A DNA stretch of 64,000 nt from Linanthus parryae (GCA_023055425.1 JALGPY010000009.1:18045775-18109774); one strand, 5' to 3'; positions 44,761 through 58,901 are shown, numbered from the stretch's first letter. Notes: generated from the sequence alone by a model not told the origin. Numbers and translations are program-made.

Positions 44761-46430
44761 CTAACCCTAGATCAGTCAGGTCTGTTAGCATGTTAACCTA
44801 GAGACATTTTGATCATTTTTTTTACAAAGTCTTGGCTATGAGAAATAAAATGAATGGGCCAAGGTTGAAATTGAAAAAAAATATGTTGCTACCTACTAGG
44901 GTGGAACACATAAGCTCTCTCAAAAACAAAAAATTACTATTCACAGTATCGTTGAATATGTGATCCAGTAGTAATTATTTAGTTTGAATTGAATATTTTT
45001 GATATGAGAAAAAAAATTATGTTCATCACATCTCAACCAAATATGCAAACGCATGCCATTTTTGTCTACTTGGTATTGTTCGTGATGCACCTTTTATTAT
45101 TTGATGATGGTTATTATAATTATATATTTGTTTTCATATGGTTTGTGTATTATGAACAAAAATATTGCATGATGAGTTGTTACATGAATATGAATTGGTT
45201 CTAAGCTATTGATACGCTTAGTTGAACCGTATGTTCATACTTGAAGTTGTGAAATATGATTTTGCCCATAACCTGAAGTTACGGATGAAAAAAAATGTCA
45301 CTTGAGATTTCAACACGTGACCACACTCTATTTCAACTCGTGACCATTCAAAGATGAGAAAGAAAATGAAAAATGTTGTTACTGGATTTTGACCTCAATC
45401 GTCCATCTGGTTTATTTGATCAGATTACTACACATTTCTTTTCAACTATGAAAAAAAATGGTCTACAAGGTTGGAAAAGAATCTCAAAAGAATGTGTATA
45501 TATGTTGCTGCTAGAAAAGAAATGTTTGATAGCATGCATTCAAAAGCATCCGAAGCACCTACGGATTCAATCCCAACCATCTATTCTAGATGAGCTGATG
45601 CTTTGTCAAACTTTTATTTATTATAATTTCAAGAAAAGAGGGAACCCCATGAGAGGTTCAACCCCATAATCATACATTGGTCATAAGCTATTCATATGCT
45701 TAGTTGAGCCATGTCTTCATATTTGTTTATTTTACTCCTCATTTTGTATTGCTATTTCTAATCCTCTTTATGAAAAATTATTGTGTGGAGCCTATCATTG
45801 ACGGATATGAACATCAAAGAAATTGTTATTTTTTATGCTATTTTATCCATAACTTGCAGTTATGGATTGAAAAAAAAAATGAATATGTATAATATCGCGC
45901 TCATATTTGTTCAAGTTTATAAAAAAAAAAAGACATTGGATCTCAGGAGTGGATGATTGATTTTATGCTCGACTTAAAGTAAATAGCGAGTCATCCCCTG
46001 AACCGAATCCTATAAATTATGTGGTTGAAACAACCCGCACAGTCACAGACTTAGTTGCGATTGTTGTATGGTCTTAGTATCATGAAGATCCAACATTGAT
46101 CATCTAAGGCTACATGAAAACAGGGGGGAAAAAATATGCACCAAATAGTTGCAAATATTGCCCCCTAGTGAATAAGCATGGTTTCATACTTGCAATACGC
46201 CACATTTATTTATTGATCTACATGAGAACTACTGGTAGGGTGATTCAATATCCTCCCAAAATCTATACAAATGTTTGGTTGAGTGATTCACTATCCTCCC
46301 AATAATTGTGCAAATTTTTGGTTGAGTGACTCAGGATCCTCCCAACTCCTTGGTTATTTAAAAATTTAATTGAACTTGCCCCGCTATTTATTTTGGCACA
46401 ACACATTTAGATTAGAGATTAATAATTCCA
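44761..46430. other. Spacer without a recognisable gene
   Basis: AT-rich. Similar blocks occur at about 45190-45330 and 45680-45900 (AAGCTATTGATACGCTTAGTTG against AAGCTATTCATATGCTTAGTTG; and CATAACCTGAAGTTACGG against CATAACTTGCAGTTATGG), an old direct duplication. Open frames up to 98 codons show no motif. Confidence 0.45.
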
Positions 46431-48498
46431 TTCAGGATTCGTAAAGGAGTTCTTTGAGAGAAATCCTACATGATATGTGGTTCCAATATCAAGGTTAGCT
46501 TCTTCTATTTAATTTGTCTCTACATCTTGATTTTTTTTCTTGATTGTAATGAAGACTCAATTTCTTCGTGGCTCACAAAAAGAAAAGAAAAATAGAAGAA
46601 AATGCATAAGCCCCTGTGTGTTCTTATTGACACCATATTTCACACTCAAAGTTATGAAATATTTTAGTGTATGAAAAGATACCCTACAAAGAGGTAACCT
46701 ACATTTGTCGAACTAGAAGTTTCGATAAATTGATAAAATAAAAACTCTATTCAAAGATGTAAATGAGACCTTTGAAGGCTCACAACGGTAGCTTTTTAGC
46801 ACATTGTGTTTCATGAAACACAAATGATCCCCTTGAATATTGAGATTCAAATTAATAGAACTATTTAAGTTTTATACTTGAATTTATGGACATGCCAAGT
46901 GGTTTTGTATAATTTAACTAAATGACATTCTCCGTAGACAATTTCTTCATAAAAATGGCTTGATGAATTATATCGCCTATCCAACGTAGAGAATTTTGTC
47001 ATAAAAATGGCTTTGCATTGTCCAAACGACGCCTAGTTGATGCGTTGTGATTCCATACCGAATCTCACATAACATCCAAAAAAAAAATATTATTCAGCCC
47101 CTAAAGTGGCTTGGATGTTGTCAATCTCACATTTGAAAAAATGTGCATATCTTATATCGAGCACCTAGAAGACATATCTTCTCTAGAAGAGATCAATGGT
47201 TTTTGACATGAACTCGTCCAGAAATATCAAGATTGAGTTCGTCACCGTTGGCATCACTTAGTGATTGGTTGCTTGAATAATTGATATAAGACTTCAAATA
47301 GTCTTCATCATTATTTTTAGATTGACTATATATGCACTTCTTAGAAATTGTGCAATATTTATCCACTCGGATAAATTTTTATGCATGCTCTATCTCGTGA
47401 ACTAACCCATTTGAACCCCTTTAAAGGAGGAGCATGGGATTTTTGTATTCTCATAAGTGAAACTCCTATCCCAAAGAGGATAGTATTTTAGAGTTCTGAG
47501 GACTACAAGTTTGAATTATGAAAAATTAAATCTCCTAAGCAGATACATTTTCGCCTTATTTTTTTCTTGGCTCGAGTATCTAAATATTCCTAAAGCATAT
47601 GTTTGTGATATTGATCACATAGTTCATGTCATGTGGGCGAGGAAATACCCTATTAAAAGACATGAATTTTAATTTAAATGTCTCATTCAAACTTGATCAA
47701 AACAACCTTATAAATTATGAGATTTATGAAGTATGTAAATGTTGCTTATGCAACTATAAATATCCTCTCTAAGGATCATGATCTTGTTAGTGCCGATTCG
47801 ACTAAAATTGAGAACACAAGAGAATCATAAACGAATGATCAAATCAATGCCCTTAAAGAGGAAACAACTCATCTAGATGAAGAGCTACCTACATTTGAGT
47901 CTATGATGATCATTGATGATATTCACTTTGAAAAGCACTTGGAATCACATGGTTTCCTTACACCACTATAAGTGGAAATGTGTTGACTACATTGGCCAAA
48001 ATCAAAGTCAACACCTTTGTGTGTAAATATACACGGGCTCTGCAGTTTATGCATCGAGCATATTTGGGAAATACTTTGAAGTATTTTAGATGCTCCTAGC
48101 ATCCATGTTCGTGTAGAACACTATATTCAAATGTCTGCACCCTAATGGTTGAATGCGTGAGACTATTGAAAGAGAAATAGGCTATATTGAAAGCAATGCC
48201 CATATATTTCTCATGGTTATAGTTATAACCCACAAATCCTCTATTTTCATAAGAGTGATTATGATATTTTGTTTAGTCTAGAAGACTATGAATATGAAAG
48301 TAACTAGTTACACAAAATGATCGTACGAACCACTATATGTGAAATCGGTGGAAGATATTACCCATGAGATATACTTCTTTGCTAAAGCAAATCGAGGATA
48401 CACACTTGCGAGTAGTTAGGTGCATATGCATATTATTTAGTATGACGAATGTCTCATGAGTATATAACATGTCATACTTATTAACTGATAGTTTTTAT
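46431..48498 (+). mobile_element. Copia-D, decayed retroelement, part left of Copia-B
   Basis: Assignment rests on the continuation after Copia-B, which ends in a copia-type 3' end and LTR start. Here only stop-riddled fragments are seen, none securely a named domain. The left boundary is a guess; no 5' LTR was found. Confidence 0.35.
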
Positions 48499-50063
48499 TG
48501 TAGGGTTTTGATTCATGGATTGCACAACGGAAGCATAAACAAACATAAAACCATGCAAAACGCTCCAAGGATCACAAGTCAAGAGACATAACGATGGTAA
48601 GGGTTAGAAATCATAAACACACCTTTGGGTTCTCCTTGATGACTTCAAACGCGAATAGTGTCACGTCTCTACGGTTGATCCACGCCTAGAGGTGAGATCT
48701 AGATCTTCCAAATCCATGTGCTAGCTAGGAAGAATGGAGGAGGAAGAAGGAATCAAGCAACAATGGAGTGCCAAGAGGTGGGGCGGCTCCCTTTGGCCGA
48801 CGGGTAGGGGCGGCGGTCCCATGGGGTTTCGGCCCTCTATGGGACTTGCTCTCTCCTTGCTTTGTTCTCTCCTTACTTCTATCAAATAGATGTGTGGGTG
48901 TGTGTAGAGAAAAATAAGCTAGGAGTGTTCTTTATATAGTCCAACAACTCCTTGTCCTACTACATAAAGAACCCCTCATAATCCTACTCAAGTTCGGATT
49001 AGTCCCTTTTTTGCAAAAATAGTCCTTATCATGTCAATACATGGATTAGTTCTATTTTGCAAATTAATCCTAATCATGTCTCTACATGAATTAGGCCACC
49101 TTGGCAAATCCTAATCATGTCCATACATGGATTAGTCCAACTTGCATATTAGTCCTACTAAGTTAGCAAGTTGTTGCGATTTGATCCTTTTAATTAATTA
49201 ATCATATTAATTAATTATTTCCCATGTCTAGTTCACCCCTATATGGCGTGTGACCCCATAGGTTCTATTTAGTTGGTAGTAACAATTTACTAATATGGAG
49301 CGGCCTCTAGCAAGACATCCATTCTAGCCAACAAATAGAATAGTCATCATGACAAACCTTGTGCAAGTAATTGTCTCATCCCTTTGTCCCAATATCCGGA
49401 TTGGACACGAGACATACAAGTCACACTCGTATATCCAATCCATAGTTTCTCGATCCTGGGAATAGCCTTATTCGTGCAAATAACATCAATATCCCATATT
49501 GATTTATTTGAGTCTGGCCAGACATTTTATAAGCACTATCCCTCGAGTGGCCTAGGATATTTGTTCCCGTTATGTGGGAGGGACAAATTCTATCTACGTC
49601 CACTACGATCTCTAAGCTTGCTTCTTATTGTATCCAGTACACGCCTTTATAACTACCCAGTTACGGTGTAGCGTTTAACGCTACCAAGATCACAATGATC
49701 CACAACTAGAATATCTAGTGACTTCAAGTCTAAGGATGACAATACCATTGCACCGCGAGAAGCGCTTGTGACTTAACATAACGTGTATGTAGCCTTCTCG
49801 GAGATGGGTCAATCCAGTATGCCATTACTCCTAATGCATACCCATGTGTTGGATCATGATATCTCCATATCAATCCAACCCCATACTAGTCTATAGATGA
49901 TTGTCCTATTAATCATTATAATCGACTAGGGATATTTAAGAATATAACACTTATATTCTAAGGACTTCATTCATGTTAACATATCTCCATATTGATAACA
50001 TAATGAATCGTAAATCCATAAATGTCACAATTAATTGATTGCCTCTAGGGCACAATTCCAACA
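48499..50063 (-). repeat. Copia-B 3' LTR
   Basis: TGTTGGAATTGTGCCC...ACCCTACA on the - strand. A TATA-like CTATATAAA (- strand, 48931-48939) and a TTAATTAATTAA stretch near 49197-49228 are shared with the other LTR. Open frames (such as 49384-49671) occur in both LTRs only because the LTRs are identical there. Confidence 0.97.
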
Positions 50064-53000
50064 GTCTCCCACTTGCACTAGAGTCAATCTCCTACATCAT
50101 ATGCCTATTGATCTAGCGCGGCCCTCCACGCTCCCGCTGCGCAGGGGCGAGACTCTGTTGGTACCTTGCAAATATTCACATCTCCTCCATCAACAATTTG
50201 ATTGAGATTGAATATTCTGAATAAATGCATCTTATGCATTAATTTACTCAGTCCTCTATGTTAGAATCAGTGACTGAATCTTGCGTGGAACCTTTCCAGC
50301 TCACTGTCGCTCCCACTAGGGCAAAACTCAAAACTCGACTTATAATCTGAACCTTCTTTGTCAGATTCGAAGTTCGCATCACTGTAACCCCTTACAGCAA
50401 ACTCTTCATATTATCTATTTATCAATAATTCATCCTTAGTGCTTCTCAAGTACTAAAGGATAATCTTGATAATTAATCCTGTGACTCTCACCCGGATTTG
50501 ACTGGTATCTTTGTGTCATGATTTATGACACGTCTGGCCTAGTACATCTCATGGCGTATCTCGTGAATCTAATTCATACGGTCCATTCCCAATCTAATTG
50601 GTAAGACAATTAGCCTTCCAAAGACTAATTCCATGTGACATGGGTAAGAATCAATATTCTTTTCACGTTGAACCATTTCAACACATTTGTCAATTTATGT
50701 ACTATAACCCAAGCTACACAACCATCTCGATCTACCTCAATAGATCTTCACAAGTTGCTTCGCTTAAGTCTACCATTAGAAAGTCAACTCCCTAGTCAAT
50801 CTACGTAAGACTGCCAAGTAGGGGCAACATTCCCAATGATTAAGTATGTCTCCACATACACGACCAGAAACATAACTGTGCTCCCACTAACCTTCTTGTA
50901 GACACAAGTCTCATCTTCAATTTTGATGGAATCAAACTCCTTTGATTACATCATCCATTTGAAGAGTCCAACTCCTAGAAGCTTGATCCAATCCATAAAT
51001 AGATTGCTACAAGCAAGATGCGAATGGATTTAAGAATCACAATTGGGGAAAGATTTCGTCATAGTCTATACTATGAGCTCACATGAAATCCCTTTCCTAC
51101 CAATTTTCCCTTAAAGGTAATCATATTACCATCCATGTTGGTTTCCTCATAACCCACTTGCACCCTATGGGTCCTACCCTTCAGGTGGTTCCACCAAAGT
51201 CTATACTTTGTTGGTATACATGGATTCCATATCGTATCTCATGGCTCCAAGCCATTTCCGAGAGTTATGGCCACATGTGGTCATCTCATAGGTTGTTGGC
51301 TCATCTTTATGAGCAATATATCACGGGTTATGAGAAATCCTTATTTCTCTAGTCCCTTGACATATCCTACCTGACCTACGAGGTTCTTGTGTTATCTGAG
51401 TAGGTTACTCCACAACACCTTGTGATCCTGCTCATGTTCCATCAAAAGGATCAATGTTCTACTGTGGTTCTTGAACTCCTTCAAGTTCAACTGTCCTCCC
51501 ACTGTTTCTCTTAGAGACAATCTCTACCTAGAAACACTGTGGTTCGAGAAACAAACAGTTTGTTCTCGATTAGGTTGTAGAAATAATATCCTTTTCAGGA
51601 TATTCCACGAAACATTTATCTGACTTGGGTCCAAGTTTATTTGTAAACTCTTTTACATAAACTTTATAACCCCAAATATTTATGAATGACATACTAGGAC
51701 ACTTTCCTAGTCCATATCTCATATGACGTTATTCATAATCCGTTTTTGATGGAACAAGGTTAAGGGCGAAATTTGCTGTAATTAGAACATAGCCCCAAAA
51801 AGTAAACTGGAAGTTCTGTTTGGCTCATCATGGACCGAACCGTGTCCTACAAGGTCCGAAATCTCCTCTTAGACACGCCAAACCTTTGTGGTGTGCTAGG
51901 TGGAGCGAGTGTTGGATCATATCCAACACTCCCATAGATTGTTGTCAAACTCTTGGCTCAAGTATTTTCTTCTATGATCCAATCGTAGAGTCTAAATACT
52001 TTTGCCAAGTTGGTTCTCTACTTCATTCCTGAATACTTTGAACAATTCAAAGGATCCTGATTTGTTTCTTCATAAGATACACAAATCCATATTTCTCTGA
52101 TCCCATCAGTAAATATGATGAAGTACTGAAAACCATCTTTAGCATTTGTGCTTAGTGGCCTTCATACATCGATATGTATGATTCCCAAAAGATCATATCT
52201 TTGCCTAATAAGTCTTACATGTCTCATATGATTCAAAAATCAAATGAGTTCCAGAAATCCATCCTCATGGGGTTCTAGATATGTATCTCTTATTTATGAG
52301 GCCTAAACGATAATGCTAAAGATAAGTGAAGTTCATATCATTATATGCAAACCTCTAGGTATTAATGTTATAGATGAAATTATCATGACCATGGATATAG
52401 AATCCACTTAGACAAAATTGCATTACAATAATGCATACCATAATAAATGGAACAACATTTGTCCTTTTATTATGATAAGTAGCTTTCTTGTCCAAAAAAG
52501 AAACTATGATAATGGTCCTACTCATAGTAGGGATATTATCATTTTTGTCTAATTCATGAACAATTTCTTAAAGGTAGAAATAATTCCCTACGGCTTTTCA
52601 GCAACCCTTTGCTTCATAACCCCACGTGTAGGATTATTTCTTCCTTATCCAATTGTCTTCGTCTCTTGAGATCCTCCACATTTCTACAAATGTGAGATCC
52701 TCATCTAGTATCATATACTTATGATGATGAGATAGACACATTGATTTCTATAACAAAATACCCATATTGGAATTCATAATTCCTTTACAACTTACATCCA
52801 GGTACTTTGGGTAGCCTCTCTTCCTCTACACCACCTATGGGACTCCAAAGCAACTTGGTTTTAGCAATATGCTTGCTTTATACCCATGGGGTCGGTGCAA
52901 ACAATTTGCCCTTACCCATGCTGTTAACCATTAACAGCTTTGCCCATGCCCATTATGAGTGTTTTGTTTAGTGAATTTTTCAATCATATTGAATAAATCA

Positions 53001-53160
53001 ACTTTAAAACAAAACTATAATTGCATCCAATGCAATTCTTGGTCCACTTGGGTGAATAACCTTTTATTCTTTATCTATCTCATAGATAATGCATATTCAC
53101 TAATGTTTCAATCATATTGAATTAGTATATTTGCATAACCCAAAGTAGAGCAACACTTCA
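50064..53160 (-). pseudogene. Copia-B polyprotein remnant
   Basis: Read on the - strand the order is zinc-knuckle region (about 52860-52800), protease remnant (52730-52692), integrase (about 52070-51720), RT (about 51310-50800) and RNase H (about 50420-50200). The protease reads stop-VYDTR-stop-GSH where functional relatives have WVLDTGCGSH. Several further stops and shifts follow in integrase and RT. The same protease positions are damaged in Copia-A. No start or intact domain remains. Confidence 0.85.
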
Positions 53161-55126
53161 AACCTTTCATGTCTAGCTCCCTCTTTTAAAAGAGCTTCTT
53201 TCAATGTATGATCATATCATACTTCTCCATGTCTCTCTTCTTGCCTCTAGAGCTCAGAGTTCATGGAGGCTAACATGAGGCAAGTCACATCCAAAGAACC
53301 ATTCTTTGATGTCCCTTCCATTAGGTTTTAGTGTGTTTTGGTAGTTGGTAGGAAGAGATCTTTATGTTCTACGATGTACAACAATTTCTCTTTTATTTGA
53401 GAACAATTCTCAATTTTATACCAGTCTAGGAAATAGATAGAGTCGCGTTTTTATTTGTTTAATGCCATGGGTATTCAACATAATAGGATTATGCAAAGTT
53501 TGTGACGTTTTAACTATATTCCACAAGGATTTAAATTGTCAAATATAGCTCCCACTATTTTACTACGGATTAATAACCCTCAAGATATTAATGCGGAAAA
53601 TATCTTTATATTTTCTAGTGGGCCAAGATCCATGTTTCATCTCCTTATGAGCTTGCTTTGGCAAGTCACCCATAATTTGACTACTTTAGGTAGGAACAAT
53701 TCCAATTGCATCCCATATGCAACTCTTGGTTCAATTGGGCAAATAACTCCTTATTTATCCATCATTATGGATAATCCCAATTGATTGCCTCTAGGTTTCT
53801 TAATCACATTAATAGCCTAGTTGTGTTCAACCTCTTATTTAAACAATTGCACATTGTTACGTGCCATCGCATTCCATCATTATGAACCAAGTCGCCCTGC
53901 TTTGGCACGCACGAACTTGATAAATAATGATGATCATGAGTGTTTAAACAACGAGAAGGCAAGAACACAATATTTGAATTTTGAGGGATTTTAAATTCAA
54001 TTTTAATTGTTTTGTTGATCAAAATCAACTAATCTATCTATTTAAGTTTGGGCACAACTCCAAATAATAGATCCGGGTTGTCTAATTATCTTATTATCCT
54101 AATTGCATGCATCATCCATACACCAACCACACAATAATAAGACAATAAAGTAAACAACCACAAAACATAAATTAAACGTGATGTGGATATGGCCTTTTCT
54201 AGACTAAGATAATTCCAAGCCAATGGAATTATCTATGAACCCTAAAACAAACACATCTCCATGCGTCTTGATCATTTTGGTCCATCCTTCATAGTCATGT
54301 GGAATGCCCCATGCTCCATGTTCCATCTTTTGTGGCTCCTTTGGCTTTGGGCTTTTTTTCTTCAATCTTGGCTAACAATCTACTTTTATCTAGCACTAGT
54401 TAACTTCTATGCTAAATAAAATAAATCTCACAAGTTGAGAAAAAAAATGGCACGCAGGCCATAAAACCCTAATTAATTATTACAGTTAATTGATCAGCTC
54501 GCAGGCCGTAAACCAAAACACAAAAATTAAACATCCACATCAAACCACATCCTAAGGCCATATCCAATCACCATGCAATTTGCACATAAACAGTTAAAAT
54601 CCAATTTTAACGCGCTTGGTCAATTTTAATTGATTTTAGGATATTCTAGGGTTAAAACGGTCCATGGGCCCAACAATCCAATTGCCCGGGCCCAAAAAGG
54701 TGAACCGCAAGGCCCTAGGGCCGGCCGGCCCCTAGCCCACGCGGCTAGGCCAGGGGCTAGGGCTGCCCCGGCCCCTAGGGCGGCCTAGCTTGGGCGGCAA
54801 GCAAGGAGGGGCGGTCCCCTAGGGGGGCCGAACCTCCTTTGGGAGTTGTTTCCAAAACAACTCCCTTGCTTGGTGTCCAAGTTTGGTTGTTTCCTTGTAT
54901 GGAAAGAACTCCTTCTTCCCCAAGGATGCCCAAACCCTAGATCTAAGATCCTAAAATTTCTCAAACTCACTAATTAATGCATCCAATGCAAAAATTAGAT
55001 CTTGTTATGATAGATGATTGACAAATTGCATCCCATGCTTGATTTGTCTTGTTTTACGCGATAAACAATCAATTTAAGGTGTAAAACAACTAAAACGTAA
55101 CACATAAACCACGTTTATGCTCTACG
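53161..55126 (-). other. Copia-B leader
   Basis: 2 kb of noncoding sequence between the PBS and the gag remnant. 53161-54420 matches 1-1302 inverted. The part at 54650-54850 is GC-rich and full of GGCCC/CCTAGG words (such as GGGCCGGCCGGCCCCTAG at 54719). No gene is called. Confidence 0.65.
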
Positions 55127-55146
55127 ACCTGTGGCTCTGATACCAC
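55127..55146 (-). promoter_or_regulatory. Copia-B primer-binding site, initiator-Met tRNA
   Basis: On the - strand GTGGTATCAGAGCCACAGGT lies directly after the LTR end. TGGTATCAGAGCC complements plant initiator-Met tRNA. Confidence 0.92.
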
Positions 55147-56712
55147 TGTAGGGTTTTGATTCATGGATTGCACAACGGAAGCATAAACAAACATAAAACC
55201 ATGCAAAACCCTCCAAGGATCACAAGTCAAGAGACATAACGATGGTAAGGGTTAGAAATCATAAACACACCTTTGGGTTCTCCTTGATGACTTCAAACGC
55301 GAATAGTGTCACGTCTCTACGGTTGATCCACGTCTAGAGGTGAGATCTAGATCTTCCAAATCCATGTGCTAGCTAGGAATAATGGAGGAGGAAGAAGGAA
55401 TCAAGCAACAATGGAGTGCCAAGAGGTGGGGCGGCTCCCTTTGGCCGACGGGTAGGGGCGGCGGTCCCATGGGGTTTCGGCCCTCTATGGGACTTGCTCT
55501 CTCCTTGCTTTGTTCTCTCCTTACTTCTATCAAATAGATGTGTGGGTGTGTGTAGAGAAAAATAAGCTAGGAGTGTTCTTTATATAGTCCAACAACTCCT
55601 TGTCCTACTACATAAAGAACCCCTCATAATCCTACTCATGTTCGGATTAGTCCCTTTTTTTGCAAAAATAGTCCTTATCATGTCAATACATGGATTAGTT
55701 CTATTTTGCAAATTAATCCTAATCATGTCTCTACATGAATTAGGCCACCTTGGCAAATCCTAATCATGTCCATACATGGATTAGTCCAACTTGCATATTA
55801 GTCCTACTAAGTTAGCAAGTTGTTGCGATTTGATCCTTTTAATTAATTAATCATATTAATTAATTATTTCCCATGTCTAGTTCACCCCTATATGGCGTGT
55901 GACCCCATAGGTTCTATTTAGTTGGTAGTAACAATTTACTAATATGGAGCGGCCTCTAGCAAGACATCCATTCTAGCCAACAAATAGAATAGTCATCATG
56001 ACAAACCTTGTGCAAGTAATTGTCGCATCCCTTTGTCCCAATATCCGGATTGGACACGAGACATACAAGTCACACTCGTATATCCAATCCATAGTTTCTC
56101 GATCCTGGGAATAGCCTTATTCGTGCAAATAACATCAATATCCCATATTGATTTATTTGAGTCTGGCCAGACATTTTATAAGCACTATCCCTCGAGTGGC
56201 CTAGGATATTTGCTCCCGTTATGTGGGAGGGACAAATTCTATCTACGTCAACTACGATCTCTAAGCTTGCTTCTTATTGTATCCAGTACACGCCTTTATA
56301 ACTACCCAGTTACGGTGTAGCGTTTAACGCTACCAAGATCACAATGATCCACAACTAGAATATCTAGTGACTTCAAGTCTAAGGATGACAATACCATTGC
56401 ACCGCGAGAAGCGCTTGTGACTTAACATAACGTGTATGTAGCCTTCTCGGAGATGGGTCAATCCAGTATGCCATTACTCCTAATGCATACCCATGTGTTG
56501 GATCATGATATCTCCATATCAATCCAACCCCATACTAGTCTATAGATGATTGTCCTATTAATCATTATAATCGACTAGGGATATTTAAGAATATAACACT
56601 TATATTCTAAGGACTTCATTCATGTTAACATATCTCCATATTGATAACATAATGAATCGTAAATCCATAAATGTCACAATTAATTGATTGCCTCTAGGGC
56701 ACAATTCCAACA
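55147..56712 (-). repeat. Copia-B 5' LTR
   Basis: Near-identical partner of 48499-50063, with a TATA-like site at 55579-55587 that would drive transcription leftwards. Followed by TTTAT at 56713-56717. Confidence 0.97.
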
Positions 56713-57352
56713 TTTATTACTATCTTGAATGATCATGTTGCATCGTATTATGTTAGACATTATGTATTTCCCGTAAATTCACCTTCAGGTATGAAGTGTG
56801 ACATCAAGATGATGCAAAGAGGGGGAGATTAAATTACAAGGCGTTGTACTCTTTTTTCCTTAGCCGAGATTTTTATCCCACAGAGTTTTTCCAAGCAAGG
56901 TCTCAATGAGGCATGCAGCCATGAATGAGTTGAGACTACACCAAATCTCCACTCAGAAGATGCACTCTTTTTCCTTCGTCAGAACTTTTGTCCCAACGGG
57001 TTTGGCTTGACAAGGTTTTAACGAGGCATCACATTAGTGAATATTCAAGGGGGAGTGTTATGAAATATATATTTGAAATGGTGAATATTCGCAGAATATT
57101 GTACTACCATGTATAGATGATACTTATTGACCTCCACACCCTATATAGAGGTGGTTTGGTGGAGAATAATACACACTTGATTTCCCTCCCTACATTGTTC
57201 TCTCTTCTCTACTCTTGAGTTTATAACAACTTTATTATTGTCTCCAGCAAGATTTGTTTTTTTTAAGTGTACTTGTAAAGAGCACGCGCTTTGCACGCGG
57301 ATTACTCTCTGTTGTGTGAAATTAAGCTGTGAGCAAAATGTCATTAATTCAA
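56713..57352 (+). mobile_element. Copia-D 3' end and LTR
   Basis: After the TTTAT duplication comes AAAGAGGGGGAGATTAAATT (56815-56834). Two similar 3' noncoding segments follow, built on CTCTTTT(T)CCTT...TCCCA...GAGGCAT (about 56850-56920 and 56967-57030). The PPT AAGGGGGAG (57047-57055) then precedes TGTTATGAAATATATA, a common copia LTR start. A TATA-like CCTATATAGAGG lies near 57142. The LTR end (about 57352, ATTCAACA) is a guess because the partner LTR was not found. Confidence 0.65.
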
Positions 57353-58901
57353 CAATAAAGACAAAACAAAAGCCTTCTCTATTGTTTACACGTATTTTTT
57401 AATTTATAAATATCTTTTACCCTAGAATCTATATAAAAAAATTTAGCATTGTTTAAATCAAAATGTCTTTAAAGCTTTTTGAATAATTAATCTTGATAAT
57501 TAGATGACACTTGTTGAAATGTTTTGAAAACAGGTGGAAATAACTCTTTAATACAAACCATTATATTCTATGGACCACATATTTTTAGTAGGGAGAAGTA
57601 TGAGGGTTAGGGCCTAAAAACACGATCTTTAAGAGTTCTTACAAATTTTAGACCCCACAAAATATAGTAATAGCATAAAATTTTTAGTTTAATTACCTCT
57701 AAAACAGTTAGAAATAGGAAATTTCTTACCGTTTTCTCTTCCAAATTTTATTTTAATTATTCTGCTAGTGCGTAAGGGCACGGATTATCCTATATTATTT
57801 CAATAAAAAAAAGTTATATACGTACGCATTGCACCAACATATGGGTCTGCACTCCTATTCTCTAAATATGATATTTATAAGATGGTAGCATTAGCACTGG
57901 AAATCTGAAATCACTGGAGAATTCAAAATTAATAGCAGAAGATATAATGTTAAAAGAAAAAAAAAAAAAAAAAAAAAAAAAGAAAACATACTTCCTTGTA
58001 AAAGATATCAACATGTCTAAAAAATGTTACACAACCCGAGGAAGGCTACAAATGTGTCTAATGAACGATGTTGTGCAAGATTTTTAACTTCTTAAGTCTG
58101 AAGCATAGGTAGTCTGGAGTAGCAGAGGGATGAATAATTATAACTAACTTTTTCAGGAAACATAGTTGAATAACTTCAAATAATAAAAATCAAAGTAGGT
58201 CCAAATCATATTACTTCTAGTAGACATCATGTGATTCATATTATTCAAAAACTATTGGCTTCCCACACCAAAGGGAAAAATGAAAGTTAGTAGTAGATTT
58301 ATGTACAAAACAAAATACATGTGTTCTCACTCATTTGTTGCGACCACTGCAGAAAGGCTGCATCCAGGTAATGTCCTGCTAAGCAAATTCGGCCTAACAT
58401 GACAATCTAAGCCAAGCCGTCAATAAGACAATAGTGGCCCAATTACGTCTACGGTATAGCACACATAAGATTATTAGACACGTGTAAGAAAACAAATCCA
58501 ATTCAAACTACAAGGGCCTCAAAAACTATGTAAAGTTAGCCAAAAGCAACAAGGATTCACTGGCCTTTGCGTCCATACCAAAAAATTGAATTCACGATGT
58601 GAAAACATTCACAATTCCAGACACCGCAATCCCTACATAAAAACAATTGCTTTCCATATATACACAAATAAAGAAATAAAAAAAAACTATCCCACCATCA
58701 TAGCTAACCCTATAAATAGGTGGCAGATTAACACAGATCAAACCAAAACTGAACTTCAGGACTCTGCATCGATCACAACTCAAGATGATATTCGTCAAGC
58801 CGTTCTCGTCTCCTAGGCAGCAGATCACGCCCACCCAATCTGAAATTTAAGAGTGAAAACTTGAAAATTTCGGAATTCGCATTCCAATAAGCAGTAAGGA
58901 A
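57353..58901. other. AT-rich spacer, possibly ordinary intergenic DNA
   Basis: No transposon signature is visible. A run of 25 A lies at 57957-57981. A short GC-richer patch (about 58730-58830), also readable on the - strand, has an AG preceded by a pyrimidine-rich tract but no recognisable protein. Open frames at 58586-58834 on both strands are not supported. Confidence 0.4.

Larger units (their letters stand above)
48499..56712 (-). mobile_element. Copia-B: recently inserted but coding-dead copia element
   Basis: Two LTRs of 1565-1566 bp (48499-50063, 55147-56712) differ by about seven substitutions and one single-base indel by eye. The duplication TTTAT lies at 48494-48498 and 56713-56717. 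On the - strand the PBS GTGGTATCAGAGCCACAGG (55146-55128) and the PPT AAGTGGGAGAC (about 50064-50074) are intact. The 5.1-kb interior is collinear with Copia-A but has no frame longer than 90 codons. All cis-acting parts look usable while all proteins are lost. Confidence 0.95.

Noticed and set aside
46431..48498. Possible host gene or other virus-like element left of Copia-B
   Set aside because: Only stop-riddled fragments are seen. The continuation after Copia-B ends in a copia-type polypurine tract and LTR, so a decayed copia element is the simpler reading.
54785..54970. 61-codon frame and GC-rich GGCCGGCCGG block in the Copia-B leader as a CpG island or gene
   Set aside because: It lies within a retroelement leader, has no domain and is built from GGCCC/CCTAGG repeats.
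57957..57981. Run of 25 A, possibly a LINE or SINE tail
   Set aside because: No target duplication, no promoter boxes and no RT or SINE body upstream.
58592..58834. 80-codon - strand frame with a gene-like start
   Set aside because: No known domain, highly hydrophobic tail from AT-rich sequence, and an equal-sized open frame on the opposite strand.
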